In this document: positions 25,191 to 33,183 of the stretch, piece after piece
Position numbering within the stretch: position 1 is the first letter of the stretch
Layout: the number at the start of each line of letters is the position of its first letter
NCBI RefSeq assembly: GCF_019351435.1
Contig: NZ_JAHWYN010000003.1
Coordinates: forward strand, 124,001-188,000
Direction: 5' to 3'
DNA: 64,000 nucleotides
Origin: Flavobacterium taihuense
Lineage (GTDB): Bacteria > Bacteroidota > Bacteroidia > Flavobacteriales > Flavobacteriaceae
Made by a program: the position numbers and the translations under genes
Notes under the pieces: model-generated
What the model saw: only the letters and a program-made list of their open reading frames with translations
What the model was told of the DNA's origin: nothing
The model's database searches: none

Positions 25191-25511
25191 TTATTTTTGC
25201 TCTGGAAGTAAAGTGAAGGAAGTGACTTTGAAACGATTGTTTACTATTTCTCCAGTAACTTCTGCTTTTCTAATGGTTTCACAAAAACCATCTTTGGCAT
25301 GGGCATTCCCGTGATCGTCAATTTTGGTTCCATCTACAAAATAGGCTTTGCCATCGATGCGAACGGCAAGATCACAGCTTTTTCCTTTCATTCCAAATTG
25401 GCATTCACCACATGAAACTTCAACGATTTGAGATTTTATGAGCTTTTTTTTATCTTGAGCACTTGATATTAGTGTTGCAAATAATAATGCAAATACGAAT
25501 ATGTTTTTCAT
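25191..25511 (-). CDS. Small secreted protein, DUF6370-like
   Basis: This 106-residue protein has a signal peptide (MKNIFVFALLFATLISSAQ). The mature part has the cysteine-containing VSCGECQFGMKGKSCDLAVRIDGKAY and a third region DGFCETIRKAEVTGE. Four cysteines in the mature protein suggest disulfides or metal binding. I recall this pattern as DUF6370, which has no known function. It directly precedes and probably is co-transcribed with the Crp-type regulator (stop codon adjacent to its ATG). Confidence 0.75.
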   Translation of the reverse strand: MKNIFVFALLFATLISSAQDKKKLIKSQIVEVSCGECQFGMKGKSCDLAVRIDGKAYFVDGTKIDDHGNAHAKDGFCETIRKAEVTGEIVNNRFKVTSFTLLPEQK

Positions 25512-25564
25512 TTTAGGACAAATTTGAAAGTCCTAAGTTAAGAATTTTTAGTTTGTTTCTAATT

Positions 25565-25927
25565 CTAAATGGAATAGTTTTTAAACATGTAAATCCATAA
25601 TAATCTGGAAAGACGAATGTTAAAAGAAGCCATCGATACTATGACTACGGCAATAATGGCAATGATTCTTAAGTCGAAGCGCTCTTCAAAAAATTGTTGT
25701 GCAATTATATAAGTTGCTATCCCTTGTGCTACAGTTAAGCCATAATTTACATACATCGCACCAAAGAAATAGCCTGGCTCTTTTTCGAATTTGAATTGAC
25801 AATGGGGGCAATATTGATTCATTTTTGGGAATCCAACATTTAAAAAAATATTTTTCTCATTAAATACTTTTCCTTGAAGGCAATGTGGACAATCGTTATT
25901 TAGGATATGAACAAGTGTGTGTGACAT
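25565..25927 (-). CDS. DUF983 membrane protein with zinc-ribbon-like N-terminus
   Basis: This 120-residue protein begins MSHTLVHILNNDCPHCLQGK. A second CxxC (YCPHCQFKF) completes a zinc-ribbon-like four-Cys site. KEPGYFFGAMYVNYGL and two hydrophobic segments follow (about 60-80 and 85-105). This is the DUF983 layout; the function is unknown. The ATG at 25925-25927 is chosen because an exact TACCTTTG box lies just upstream (25942-25949). A longer frame from 25966 would begin upstream of that box and add a non-homologous basic stretch. Confidence 0.85.
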   Translation of the reverse strand: MSHTLVHILNNDCPHCLQGKVFNEKNIFLNVGFPKMNQYCPHCQFKFEKEPGYFFGAMYVNYGLTVAQGIATYIIAQQFFEERFDLRIIAIIAVVIVSMASFNIRLSRLLWIYMFKNYSI

Positions 25928-25941
25928 TTTATATTTTTTTT

Positions 25942-25949
25942 CAAAGGTA
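25942..25949 (-). promoter_or_regulatory. Putative -7 promoter box of the DUF983 gene
   Basis: Minus strand TACCTTTG, an exact TAnnTTTG match 15 bp before the chosen ATG; it decides against the longer start at 25966. Confidence 0.4.
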
Positions 25950-26017
25950 TTTTTTATTCGTGTCACAGCTATTTTCTATATTCGCTAATTATAGCACAAT
26001 AAAGACATTTAGGAAGT

Positions 26018-26878
26018 ATGAAAAAGTATCCCATTTATTCGATTCAGCGATTCAATTGCAATGACGTCAATAGTGATTTCTATATTAATACTTTCAAGAA
26101 TCATTTAGTTGATCACAGTTTTGTAGAAGAGTCACATAGACATAATTCGTATGTGCTGGTTCTTTTTACCCATGGTTCAGGAACACATGATATCGATTTT
26201 GATAGTTTTATCATTCAGCCTGGCAGTATGTTTTTTTTACAGCCTGGACAAATACATCATTGGGTTTTGTCTGATGATATTGATGGTTTTGTGGTGTTTT
26301 ATTCTCAGGAGATGTACAATCTGTATTTTAGACAAAAGACAATAGATGCTTATTCCTTTTATTCTTCGTTAGGGAATTCTCCTGAAATGGTTTTTGATAT
26401 TAAAGAAGTAAAAGCGATTGAATCTTATTTCCTTGATATGCTTGGGGAATATCAAGGAAATAAAATTATGAAACAAGATAAAATCATAAACTTATTGGAC
26501 AGTATTCATATTGAAATTGCCAGAAAGTATAATGAAACCCATGTTCTGGAAACGCATTCCTATAATGTAAAAATCAAAGATTTTCATGCACTTTTGGAGA
26601 AGTTTTTCTGGATAGAAAAAGCCCCTTCTTTTTATGCGTCTGAACTCCATATTACACTGAAGCATTTGAATAGAATATGTAATGAAAGATTAAAGAAAAC
26701 TACCACTCAGGTTATTACAGACAGGATTGTTCTGGAAGCAAAAAGAATGCTGATGGATAAAAAAAGAACAGTCAACGAAATTGCAACAGCATTAGGGTTT
26801 GATGACTATTCTTATTTTGTACGTTTATTTAAGAAGCATGCAGCAATGACACCCACAGCTTTTCGGGATTCTAAATAG
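26018..26878 (+). CDS. AraC-family transcriptional regulator
   Basis: This 286-residue regulator has an N-terminal cupin sensor (HGSGTHDIDFDSF, IIQPGSMFFLQPGQIHHW) and a C-terminal AraC DNA-binding domain with two helix-turn-helix units (FYASELHITLKHLNRICNER and VNEIATALGFDDYSYFVRLF). An AGGAAG sequence 6 nt before the ATG is a rare Shine-Dalgarno-like signal here. The purT gene converges with only 3 nt between stops. The effector and targets are unknown; no divergent target gene with an obvious operator was found. Confidence 0.93.
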   Translation: MKKYPIYSIQRFNCNDVNSDFYINTFKNHLVDHSFVEESHRHNSYVLVLFTHGSGTHDIDFDSFIIQPGSMFFLQPGQIHHWVLSDDIDGFVVFYSQEMYNLYFRQKTIDAYSFYSSLGNSPEMVFDIKEVKAIESYFLDMLGEYQGNKIMKQDKIINLLDSIHIEIARKYNETHVLETHSYNVKIKDFHALLEKFFWIEKAPSFYASELHITLKHLNRICNERLKKTTTQVITDRIVLEAKRMLMDKKRTVNEIATALGFDDYSYFVRLFKKHAAMTPTAFRDSK

Positions 26879-26881
26879 TGA

Positions 26882-28042
26882 TTAAGGATGTACTGTGACT
26901 AGTTGAGCAGCTTCTTTTGCTTTTTTTACGACTTCCTCAATTGGAGTATCCAAAGTGTCGTTGACTAAAGCGACTCCCATTCTGCGAAAGGGTCTTGAGG
27001 TAGGTTTTCCGAAAATTCTGAAATCGGTTTTGGGTAAAGCAGCAATAGTATTAATGCCTGAATAACTAGGACTTATCGAGTTTTCTGATGCTAAAATTAC
27101 TGCGCTCGCACCTGATTTTTCTAAAGTAATTTCAAAAATAGGCAAGCTCAAGATAGCACGTAAATGCAATTCGAATTCATTAAAATTTTGTGTTCCTGCC
27201 AAAGTAACCATTCCGGTGTCATGTGGTCTTGGGGATAATTCAGAGAAATAAACACCGTCATCGGCAAGGAAAAATTCAACACCAAATAATCCGGCACCAC
27301 CCAAAGCTTCGGTTACTTTTTCGGCCATATCCTGTGCTTCGTATAGATCTTTGTCGGATACTTTTGCGGGCTGCCAGCTTTCTTGATAATCGCCACGTTC
27401 TTGTCGGTGTCCGATTGGAGCGCAAAATAAGGTGGGGTTGTTGTTTTGGACTACAGTCAATAAGGTTATTTCCGAATTGAATTTGACAAAAGCTTCGACT
27501 ATGACTTCAACTACATCACCTCGAGAACCTTCTACGGCATATTGCCATGCTTTGTCAATATCGGCAGCAGTTTTTATGGTCGATTGTCCTTTTCCGGAGG
27601 AAGACATTAACGGTTTTACTACACATGGCATTCCTACAGCTTCAACGCCTTTTCGTAATTCTTCTGCTGAAGTGGCGTAGCGATAATTGGCAGTACGCAA
27701 TCCTAGTTCTTTGGCAGCCAAATCGCGAATGGCTTTTCGGTTCATGGTAAAGTTAGCCGCTTTTGCAGATGGAACTACCGTAATTCCGTGTTTTTCGTAG
27801 TCATAAAAACGCTCGGTTCTGATGGCTTCTATTTCGGGAACGATGAAATCGGGTTGGTGTTTGGCTACAATATTGTCTAAAGCAGTTCCATCGAGCATAT
27901 TGATCACTTCAAAACCATGAGCTACCTGCATTGCAGGTGCATTTTCATAGCTGTCAACAGCAATTACGGTTTGTCCGATGCGTTGTGCCGCAATTACAAA
28001 TTCTTTTCCTAATTCACCAGATCCTAAAAGTAATATTTTCAT
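26882..28042 (-). CDS. purT: Phosphoribosylglycinamide formyltransferase 2 (formate-dependent)
   Basis: This 386-residue ATP-grasp enzyme makes formyl-GAR from GAR, formate and ATP in purine synthesis. The N-terminal [47 protein letters not shown] (the ATP-grasp glycine loop) and [21 protein letters not shown] are diagnostic. The frame is open up to 28105, but the ATG at 28042 matches the PurT N-terminus, and a TATTTTTG box lies at 28103-28110, upstream of it. A structured intergenic repeat (28191-28319) lies between this gene and the upstream ferredoxin gene. Confidence 0.95.
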   Translation of the reverse strand: MKILLLGSGELGKEFVIAAQRIGQTVIAVDSYENAPAMQVAHGFEVINMLDGTALDNIVAKHQPDFIVPEIEAIRTERFYDYEKHGITVVPSAKAANFTMNRKAIRDLAAKELGLRTANYRYATSAEELRKGVEAVGMPCVVKPLMSSSGKGQSTIKTAADIDKAWQYAVEGSRGDVVEVIVEAFVKFNSEITLLTVVQNNNPTLFCAPIGHRQERGDYQESWQPAKVSDKDLYEAQDMAEKVTEALGGAGLFGVEFFLADDGVYFSELSPRPHDTGMVTLAGTQNFNEFELHLRAILSLPIFEITLEKSGASAVILASENSISPSYSGINTIAALPKTDFRIFGKPTSRPFRRMGVALVNDTLDTPIEEVVKKAKEAAQLVTVHP

Positions 28043-28102
28043 TGGTTTGAACTTTGTATATTGTGAGTTTCCTTGGTAACGGAAAGGTTGTTTAGATTGT
28101 AA

Positions 28103-28110
28103 CAAAAATA
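28103..28110 (-). promoter_or_regulatory. Putative -7 promoter box of purT
   Basis: Minus strand TATTTTTG, TAnnTTTG match about 60 bp upstream of the chosen ATG. No -33 element was recognised. No purine riboswitch-like fold was seen in the leader. Confidence 0.3.
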
Positions 28111-28190
28111 CATTTTTTGTTTGAAATTCTTTTGGAATGGTTGCTGTATTTTGGTGATTTCTTGAGGAAGAAATGATGAATTACTTATTT

Positions 28191-28319
28191 AGCAGTTCGC
28201 CGGGTGAGGGACAGGAATAAGCTACCGAAGTAGCATGGATGGCCCGACACAGTTGAGTAATGAAGGCGACTAACCGTTGCTATAAGTAGCCTTCTTTACT
28301 CAACTGGGGCACGCCCAAA
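28191..28319 (-). repeat. Long structured intergenic repeat with UUCG hairpin
   Basis: On the minus strand this runs TTTGGGCGTGCCCC, then a hairpin with arms AGTTGAGTAA-x-GAAGGC and GCCTTC-x-TTACTCAACT (17 nt each, one internal mismatch) around a 21-nt loop. GTCGGGC follows, then GCTAC-TTCG-GTAGC (28221-28234), a perfect C(UUCG)G tetraloop hairpin, and CTGTCCCTCACCCGGCG. The framing words GGGCGTGCCC...GTCGGGC and CCCTCACC match a variable-centre repeat I remember between Flavobacterium genes. It is conspicuously GC-richer than its surroundings and fills most of the 313-bp ferredoxin-purT gap. No reading frame is supported in it. Confidence 0.7.
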
Positions 28320-28355
28320 TTCTCTTGTTTAAGATTCGTTTCAGTAAATTTGGAT

Positions 28356-28685
28356 TTAGAAAATATTTTCAAGTATTTCGATTTGTGCTCCCTCCAAATC
28401 TTGAGTGATGAATAATTGACAGGATAACCGAATGTTTTCTTCAGTGTGGCCTAATTTTATGAGTGTGTTGGGTTCGTTTCTGTCTTTTGTAACCGAATTA
28501 CCTTTGATTCCTGTCGTTTTTACGATACAGGTTGCGCATTTTCCCATTCCTCCGCATTCGCCAAAGCTGTTCAAAAAAAGTTTGTCTTTAAGCAAGTACA
28601 TTAAGTTGGGGTATGCTCCATGGAAAGTTTCAATTTGCTGATTTTGGCCGTCTTCTATTACTGTAAATTGTATCGAATTTTTCAT
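28356..28685 (-). CDS. [2Fe-2S] ferredoxin, plant type
   Basis: This 109-residue electron carrier has the cluster ligands in FGECGGMGKCATCIV (C-x5-C-x2-C spacing) and the distal Cys in NIRLSCQLF. This is the chloroplast/adrenodoxin-like fold. Its start codon overlaps the stop of the hemerythrin-domain gene by 4 nt (ATGA), so the two are translationally coupled. This suggests a link between oxygen or iron sensing by hemerythrin and electron transfer, by inference. It is not next to any obvious reductase. Confidence 0.92.
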   Translation of the reverse strand: MKNSIQFTVIEDGQNQQIETFHGAYPNLMYLLKDKLFLNSFGECGGMGKCATCIVKTTGIKGNSVTKDRNEPNTLIKLGHTEENIRLSCQLFITQDLEGAQIEILENIF

Positions 28686-29149
28686 TTAATCCAAAAGGGG
28701 TCTGATACATTATCTTCGAAATTTTCTTCAACATGCAATTTTTGGATTGTTTCTAATTGCTCTTCAGTTGCGTGTTTTTGAATTTCGTTGAATAAAATGC
28801 GTTCCTCAAAACGGATGTGACTTTCTAATTCTTTTTCTATTTTCTCCAATGTTTTTAGTAATTCGGTTTCAGTATGAAAAAGTTGGTTCAAACTTTTGTG
28901 TTCGGCAATGGCTCTTTTAATTAATTCATTATTGGCGGGAAGTATGCTAAAAATGTGTTTTTCTTCCATTTCAAAGTGAGTGGCAAGATGTGCTTCCCAA
29001 AACCAATCAGCGTATTTTTTGATTCGCTCAGGGGCAATATTGGCTTTTAATCCTTCTTTTATTTTCCAACATAGCAGTAACCCGTGATGGTGTTCTCGAC
29101 TGAGTTGTTTGAGTGATTCGTGACGTTTGATGGGCGTTGATTTTTCCAT
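28682..29149 (-). CDS. Hemerythrin/HHE cation-binding domain protein
   Basis: This 155-residue four-helix protein carries the di-iron ligand pattern: HHHGLLLCWKIKEGL, HFEMEEKHIF, HKSLNQLFH and HIRFEERILFNEIQKH. Such proteins bind oxygen, nitric oxide or iron and, as in the RIC/YtfE relatives, assist Fe-S repair. There is no N-terminal ScdA domain, so it is not a full RIC protein. It is the first gene of a two-gene operon with the [2Fe-2S] ferredoxin (4-nt overlap). Confidence 0.9.
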   Translation of the reverse strand: MEKSTPIKRHESLKQLSREHHHGLLLCWKIKEGLKANIAPERIKKYADWFWEAHLATHFEMEEKHIFSILPANNELIKRAIAEHKSLNQLFHTETELLKTLEKIEKELESHIRFEERILFNEIQKHATEEQLETIQKLHVEENFEDNVSDPFWIK

Positions 29150-29242
29150 TTGAAGTTTTTAGAATTAGTCTTTTTGCAATAAAAAGCAGTATAGAATTAT
29201 TTAGTGTCTTTAGAGAAAGAAATATTTTTCATATGGAATTGT

Positions 29243-29815
29243 TTAAAAACTAAACCCCAATTTTACGCCGCATCGGAATACGAAATTGTCAACGTAGGTG
29301 TTGTCGATATCGCCTTTTCCTTTTACTTCCCATTTCCAATTGAACCCAATAGAAGGATCTAGAATAATATTTTTTCCAATTTTTATTTTATATCCAATGT
29401 CATGATTGATTAAACTCCAATAGGAATAGTTTCCTTCAAAATTGCCTAAAGGAGTGTTTTCGTTAAAGTTTGTGCTAGAATATGCTATAAGCCATTGTAG
29501 GTAAACGCCAGATTTACGACCTCTTTTTTGATAGACTCTTTTGCCTAGTTCAATGGTGTAACCATTCCCTTTTACCTTTACCAAATTATTGTCATAATTC
29601 AATTGTGAGGCCGAAATGTTTAATAGGGTGGAAGTATATTCATCGAAAAGGAAAAAATCACTGTTGCCAAATTCGGCACTGATACCATACAAAGATGGAT
29701 CCGAAAAACTGTAATTGGCTGAAATAGTAACAGTGTTGGGGTCTAGTTTTTCATGCTGGGCAAATGTCGAAAAGGAGACTAATATAGTTCCGATTAATAC
29801 AATTGATTTCTTCAT
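29243..29815 (-). CDS. Predicted outer-membrane beta-barrel protein
   Basis: This 190-residue protein has a signal peptide (MKKSIVLIGTILVSFSTFAQ). The mature part has alternating hydrophobic strands and ends in an aromatic residue (CGVKLGFSF), typical of outer-membrane barrels. No domain is recognised beyond that. YSFSDPSLYGISAEFG and GYKIKIGKNIILDPSIGFN look like barrel strands. It is a lone gene between the hemerythrin gene and the aminotransferase; the function is unknown. Confidence 0.7.
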   Translation of the reverse strand: MKKSIVLIGTILVSFSTFAQHEKLDPNTVTISANYSFSDPSLYGISAEFGNSDFFLFDEYTSTLLNISASQLNYDNNLVKVKGNGYTIELGKRVYQKRGRKSGVYLQWLIAYSSTNFNENTPLGNFEGNYSYWSLINHDIGYKIKIGKNIILDPSIGFNWKWEVKGKGDIDNTYVDNFVFRCGVKLGFSF

Positions 29816-29913
29816 TTTTCTAGCAGTTTAGAATCATGAAGTTACGGATTTTTTGCCAATAAAACCAGTTTTATCTGAGTATAAAAAGGAGAGGAAGTTG
29901 TTTGGGTTTTGCT

Positions 29914-29957
29914 TAAAAAAAAAACAGTTTAAAGCATAAAGCGATGACACTTTAAAC
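29914..29957 (-). terminator. Terminator of the aminotransferase gene
   Basis: GTTTAAAG (29927-29934) and CTTTAAAC (29950-29957) pair; on the minus strand a run of ten T follows (A run at 29915-29924). It lies about 35 bp after the stop. Confidence 0.65.
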
Positions 29958-29990
29958 CTTAAACTATTTTATAATTGAAATAAATTCTAT

Positions 29991-31196
29991 TTAAGCTAGA
30001 ACTTCAGTAAGCGAAACCGCTTCTTTGATTCTGCGTAAAGCTTCTTTTAGTAATTCTTCGCTTGTTGCGTAAGAGAAACGGATGCAATTTGGGTTTCCAA
30101 AAGCGTCTCCGGTTACAGTTGCTACACAAGCTTCAGCCAAAAGATACATTGAGAAATCATTGGCATCTTTGATTAATGTTCCTTTTAATGTTTTTCCGAA
30201 GAAAGAGGAAACATCTGGGAATACATAGAATGCTCCTTCTGGAACGTTGATTTTGATTCCTGGAATTTCTTTTAATAATCCTACCACTAAATCTCTACGG
30301 CTGTGGAACGCGTCAACCATGTGTTTCAATACAGATGGGTCAGCATCTACGGCTGTAATTGTAGCGCGTTGTGCAATACTGTTGGCTCCGCTGGTTACTT
30401 GCCCTTGAATTTTAGTACATGCTTTTGCAATAAATTCTGGTGCTCCAATGTATCCTATTCTCCATCCTGTCATAGCAAATGCTTTGGCAACTCCGTTTAC
30501 AGTTATTGTTTTTTCTAACATTCCTGGTATAGAAGCGATACTGCAAAAAGTTCCTGAGAAATTGATATGCTCATAAATTTCGTCAGCCACTACATATACG
30601 TGTGGGTGTTTTCCCAATACTTTAGCAAGAGCAGTCAATTCTTCTCTGTTGTAAACTGATCCACTTGGGTTACAAGGAGAACTAAACCACATCATTTTTG
30701 TTTTTGGTGTGATCGCTGCTTCTAATTGTTCTGGAGTGATTTTGAAATCAGTGTCTACAGAAGTTGGAACTTCTACTGGAACTCCTCCTGATAATTTAAC
30801 GATTTCAAAATAACTTACCCAATATGGCGCTGGTAAAATTACCTCGTCGCCATCGTTAAGCATTACTTGTGCTATATTGTATAAAGATTGTTTGGCTCCT
30901 GTTGAAACCACAATTTGTGATGGTTTGTAATCTAAATTGTTGTCTCTTTTGAATTTTCTGCAAATTGCTTCTTTCAATTCTGCGTAACCTTCTACTGGAG
31001 AATATGTGCTGTAGTTTTCATCGATAGCGCGTTTTGCAGCTTCTTTGATAAAATCTGGGGTATTGAAGTCAGGCTCACCTAAACTTAAACTGATAATGTC
31101 TTTTCCTTGTGCTTTTAATTCTCTTGCCAATGCAGCCATCGCTAATGTTTGGGATGTAGCTAGATTGTTAATTCTGTCTGAAAGTGGATTGCTCAT
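29991..31196 (-). CDS. Class I/II aminotransferase (aspartate aminotransferase type)
   Basis: This 401-residue PLP enzyme has SLGEPDFNTPDFIK at the N-terminus, FSSPCNPSGSVYNREEL, VADEIYEHINFSG, and the Schiff-base Lys in VAKAFAMTGWRIGYIG (about residue 238). This is the Igamma aspartate aminotransferase arrangement that moves the amino group between aspartate and 2-oxoglutarate, although close relatives accept other substrates such as prephenate. Full length, start MSNPLSDRINNLATSQT. It has its own terminator. The desaturase gene lies 40 bp upstream on the same strand. Confidence 0.92.
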   Translation of the reverse strand: MSNPLSDRINNLATSQTLAMAALARELKAQGKDIISLSLGEPDFNTPDFIKEAAKRAIDENYSTYSPVEGYAELKEAICRKFKRDNNLDYKPSQIVVSTGAKQSLYNIAQVMLNDGDEVILPAPYWVSYFEIVKLSGGVPVEVPTSVDTDFKITPEQLEAAITPKTKMMWFSSPCNPSGSVYNREELTALAKVLGKHPHVYVVADEIYEHINFSGTFCSIASIPGMLEKTITVNGVAKAFAMTGWRIGYIGAPEFIAKACTKIQGQVTSGANSIAQRATITAVDADPSVLKHMVDAFHSRRDLVVGLLKEIPGIKINVPEGAFYVFPDVSSFFGKTLKGTLIKDANDFSMYLLAEACVATVTGDAFGNPNCIRFSYATSEELLKEALRRIKEAVSLTEVLA

Positions 31197-31236
31197 TAAA
31201 ATGTAATTTTTTGGTTTATTCTTTTTTAGATAATTA

Positions 31237-32328
31237 TTATAGAGAGGGTTCTAGACCCAATGTTCTTAGATGTTTAAAGTGGGCAACAACAGCTGCTGTC
31301 ATTGTCTTGTATTCGTAATAAGGTAATTGGCATTCTTTGGCCGTTTCTTTTACTATTTTTGCAATTTTGCCATAATGAACGTGGCTAATGTGTGGAAAAA
31401 TATGGTGCTCAATTTGGTGGTTTAAACCTCCTGTATACCAGTTTACAATTTTGTTTTTTGGCGCAAAATTGACTGTAGTAAACAATTGGTGAATGGCCCA
31501 AGTATTTTCCATTTCGCCAACTTCGTTTGGTTGAGGATTGGCAGCTTCGTCAACAACGTGTGCCAATTGGAATACGATGCTTAAAATTAATCCAGCGGTA
31601 TAGTGCATTACAAAGAATCCGATAAGTACTTTCCACCAAGTGATTCCGATAACAATTGGTAAAACGATCCAAATAGATAAATAAATAACTTTTGTGATGA
31701 TTAATGTAGTCCAAAGTACTTTTGGACTTTTAGGTTCACCATACGATAATTTTCTTTTTAGGTAACTGCTCATTTGTTTGAAATCAGTAGTAATAGCCCA
31801 GTTAAAAGTTAATAATCCGTATAAAAACACGGCGTAATATTGTTGGAATTTATGAAATTTGTGCCATTCGGCTTCTTTGGAGAAACGCATGATTCTTCCT
31901 GCTTCTAAGTCTTCGTCATGACCTATAATGTTTGTGTAAGTATGGTGCAATACATTGTGCTGTACTTGCCAGTTGTGTACGTTTCCTGCTAATACATATA
32001 TGGTTCCTCCCATGAATTTATTGACCCAACTTTTGGTTGAATACGATCCGTGATTGGCATCGTGCATCACATTCATCCCAATTCCAGCCATTCCAATTCC
32101 CATGACAATGGTCAATAAAAGGTGTGCCCAAAAGGGCATGTCTAAAGTAAGTATCAAAAAGTAGGGCACAAGGAAGACAGTAAAAAGAATAATAGTTTTC
32201 AAATGAATTTTCCAGTTTCCAGTTTTTTCTATATTATTTTCTTTGAAATAGCTGTTAACTCGAGAATTAAGTGTTCTGAAAAACTTTAAATTGTCTTGTT
32301 TTGCAAATGTAGGTGCGGTATTGTTCAT
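31237..32328 (-). CDS. Membrane fatty acid desaturase (acyl-CoA desaturase type)
   Basis: This 363-residue integral membrane di-iron enzyme has the three histidine boxes HDANHGS, HNVLHHTYTN and HQIEHHIFPH, with hydrophobic pairs between (about residues 45-90 and 190-245). It probably introduces a double bond into membrane fatty acids, with cytochrome or ferredoxin as electron donor. No fused cytochrome b5 domain is present. The ATG at 32326-32328 is chosen because a complete promoter lies at 32348-32380, so the longer frame from 32376 would start upstream of the transcript. It is divergent from rsmG. Confidence 0.92.
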   Translation of the reverse strand: MNNTAPTFAKQDNLKFFRTLNSRVNSYFKENNIEKTGNWKIHLKTIILFTVFLVPYFLILTLDMPFWAHLLLTIVMGIGMAGIGMNVMHDANHGSYSTKSWVNKFMGGTIYVLAGNVHNWQVQHNVLHHTYTNIIGHDEDLEAGRIMRFSKEAEWHKFHKFQQYYAVFLYGLLTFNWAITTDFKQMSSYLKRKLSYGEPKSPKVLWTTLIITKVIYLSIWIVLPIVIGITWWKVLIGFFVMHYTAGLILSIVFQLAHVVDEAANPQPNEVGEMENTWAIHQLFTTVNFAPKNKIVNWYTGGLNHQIEHHIFPHISHVHYGKIAKIVKETAKECQLPYYEYKTMTAAVVAHFKHLRTLGLEPSL

Positions 32329-32347
32329 ATAATTTTCTGAATATTTG

Positions 32348-32380
32348 CAAAGGTAACCAATATAAATTTTCAACATACAA
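32348..32380 (-). promoter_or_regulatory. Promoter of the desaturase gene
   Basis: Minus strand TTG (32380-32378), 22-nt spacer, TACCTTTG (32355-32348). The predicted start is within about 15 nt of the chosen ATG, so the leader is very short. Confidence 0.5.
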
Positions 32381-32412
32381 TATTGAGTTAAATATTTCTA
32401 ATCTAAAAGCAG

Positions 32413-32420
32413 TACTTTTG
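32413..32420 (+). promoter_or_regulatory. -7 promoter box of rsmG
   Basis: TACTTTTG is an exact TAnnTTTG match 15 bp upstream of the ATG at 32436; it rules out the longer frame starting at 32313. Confidence 0.45.
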
Positions 32421-32435
32421 TTAAAATTTTTTAAG

Positions 32436-33065
32436 ATGGACGAGATTCTAAAGTATTTTCCTAACCTATCTGATAATCAGATAGAACAGTTTCAAAAATT
32501 GGATTTTTTATACCACGATTGGAATGAAAAAATCAATGTAATTTCACGTAAAGACATTGATTCTTTGTACACTAAACACATATTGCATTCTTTGGCTATT
32601 GTCAAAGTTAATAAGTTTGAACCAGGGACTTATGTCTTGGATGTAGGCACTGGAGGTGGTTTTCCTGGGATTCCATTGGCTATTCTTTTTCCGGAAACCC
32701 GTTTTTTTCTGATCGATATTATTGCCAAGAAAATTAAAGTGGTTCAAGCCGTTGCAGAAGCATTAGAACTGAAAAATGTAAAAGCGGAACAACTTCGTGC
32801 CGAAAACGTGAAAGGAGATTTTGATTTTATCGTAAGCCGGGCGGTGACCAATATGCCTGATTTTGTTTCTTGGGTGAAAACAAAAATTAAGAAGCAAAAC
32901 AAACACCAGCTGAAAAACGGTATTCTTTATTTGAAGGGCGGTGATTTAACCGAAGAACTAAAAGATTTCCCGAAAGCTACAGAGTATAACATTTCTGATT
33001 TCTTTGAAGATGAATTCTTCGAGACTAAGAAAGTAGTTCACTTACCATTGAAATTTGTGGTGTAG
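32436..33065 (+). CDS. rsmG: 16S rRNA (guanine-527-N7)-methyltransferase RsmG
   Basis: This 209-residue SAM-dependent enzyme methylates G527 in the 530 loop of 16S rRNA; loss gives low-level streptomycin resistance in other bacteria. The SAM motif is VLDVGTGGGFPGIPLAILFP, followed by FLIDIIAKKIKVVQAVAEAL and VSRAVTNMPDFVSWV. Length is normal for GidB/RsmG. The start is the ATG 15 bp after an exact -7 box, giving MDEILKYFPNLSDNQIEQF. It ends in a strong bidirectional hairpin and converges on pruA. Confidence 0.95.
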   Translation: MDEILKYFPNLSDNQIEQFQKLDFLYHDWNEKINVISRKDIDSLYTKHILHSLAIVKVNKFEPGTYVLDVGTGGGFPGIPLAILFPETRFFLIDIIAKKIKVVQAVAEALELKNVKAEQLRAENVKGDFDFIVSRAVTNMPDFVSWVKTKIKKQNKHQLKNGILYLKGGDLTEELKDFPKATEYNISDFFEDEFFETKKVVHLPLKFVV

Positions 33066-33079
33066 AAAAGTTTCAGGTT

Positions 33080-33097
33080 TCAAGTTTGTTCAAACTT
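33080..33097. repeat. Small hairpin CAAGTTTG-TT-CAAACTTG
   Basis: Perfect 8-bp arms with a 2-nt centre lie between the rsmG stop and its terminator. There is no T tract; it may be a remnant or a stabilising stem. Confidence 0.45.
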
Positions 33098-33107
33098 GTA
33101 AAAAGTA

Positions 33108-33142
33108 AAAAGCCGAATCTTAATTTAAGATTCGGCTTTTAT
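33108..33142. terminator. Bidirectional terminator between rsmG and pruA
   Basis: AAAAGCCGAATCTTAA and TTAAGATTCGGCTTTT are exact reverse complements with a 1-nt centre (practical stem AAAAGCCGAATCT/AGATTCGGCTTTT, AT-rich loop). T and A tracts flank it. Confidence 0.85.
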
Positions 33143-33183
33143 ATTTATAAAGTCTTCAAGACTTTTGACCTTCAACTTTAGGA

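Noticed and set aside
27982..28110. Purine or folate riboswitch before purT
   Set aside because: The leader is short and AT-rich, without the conserved junction sequences of known purine or THF riboswitches.
28191..28319. Considered as a tRNA or rRNA fragment because of its GC-rich hairpins
   Set aside because: No cloverleaf, no T-loop GTTCRA and no recognisable rRNA stretch; the framing words fit an intergenic repeat better.
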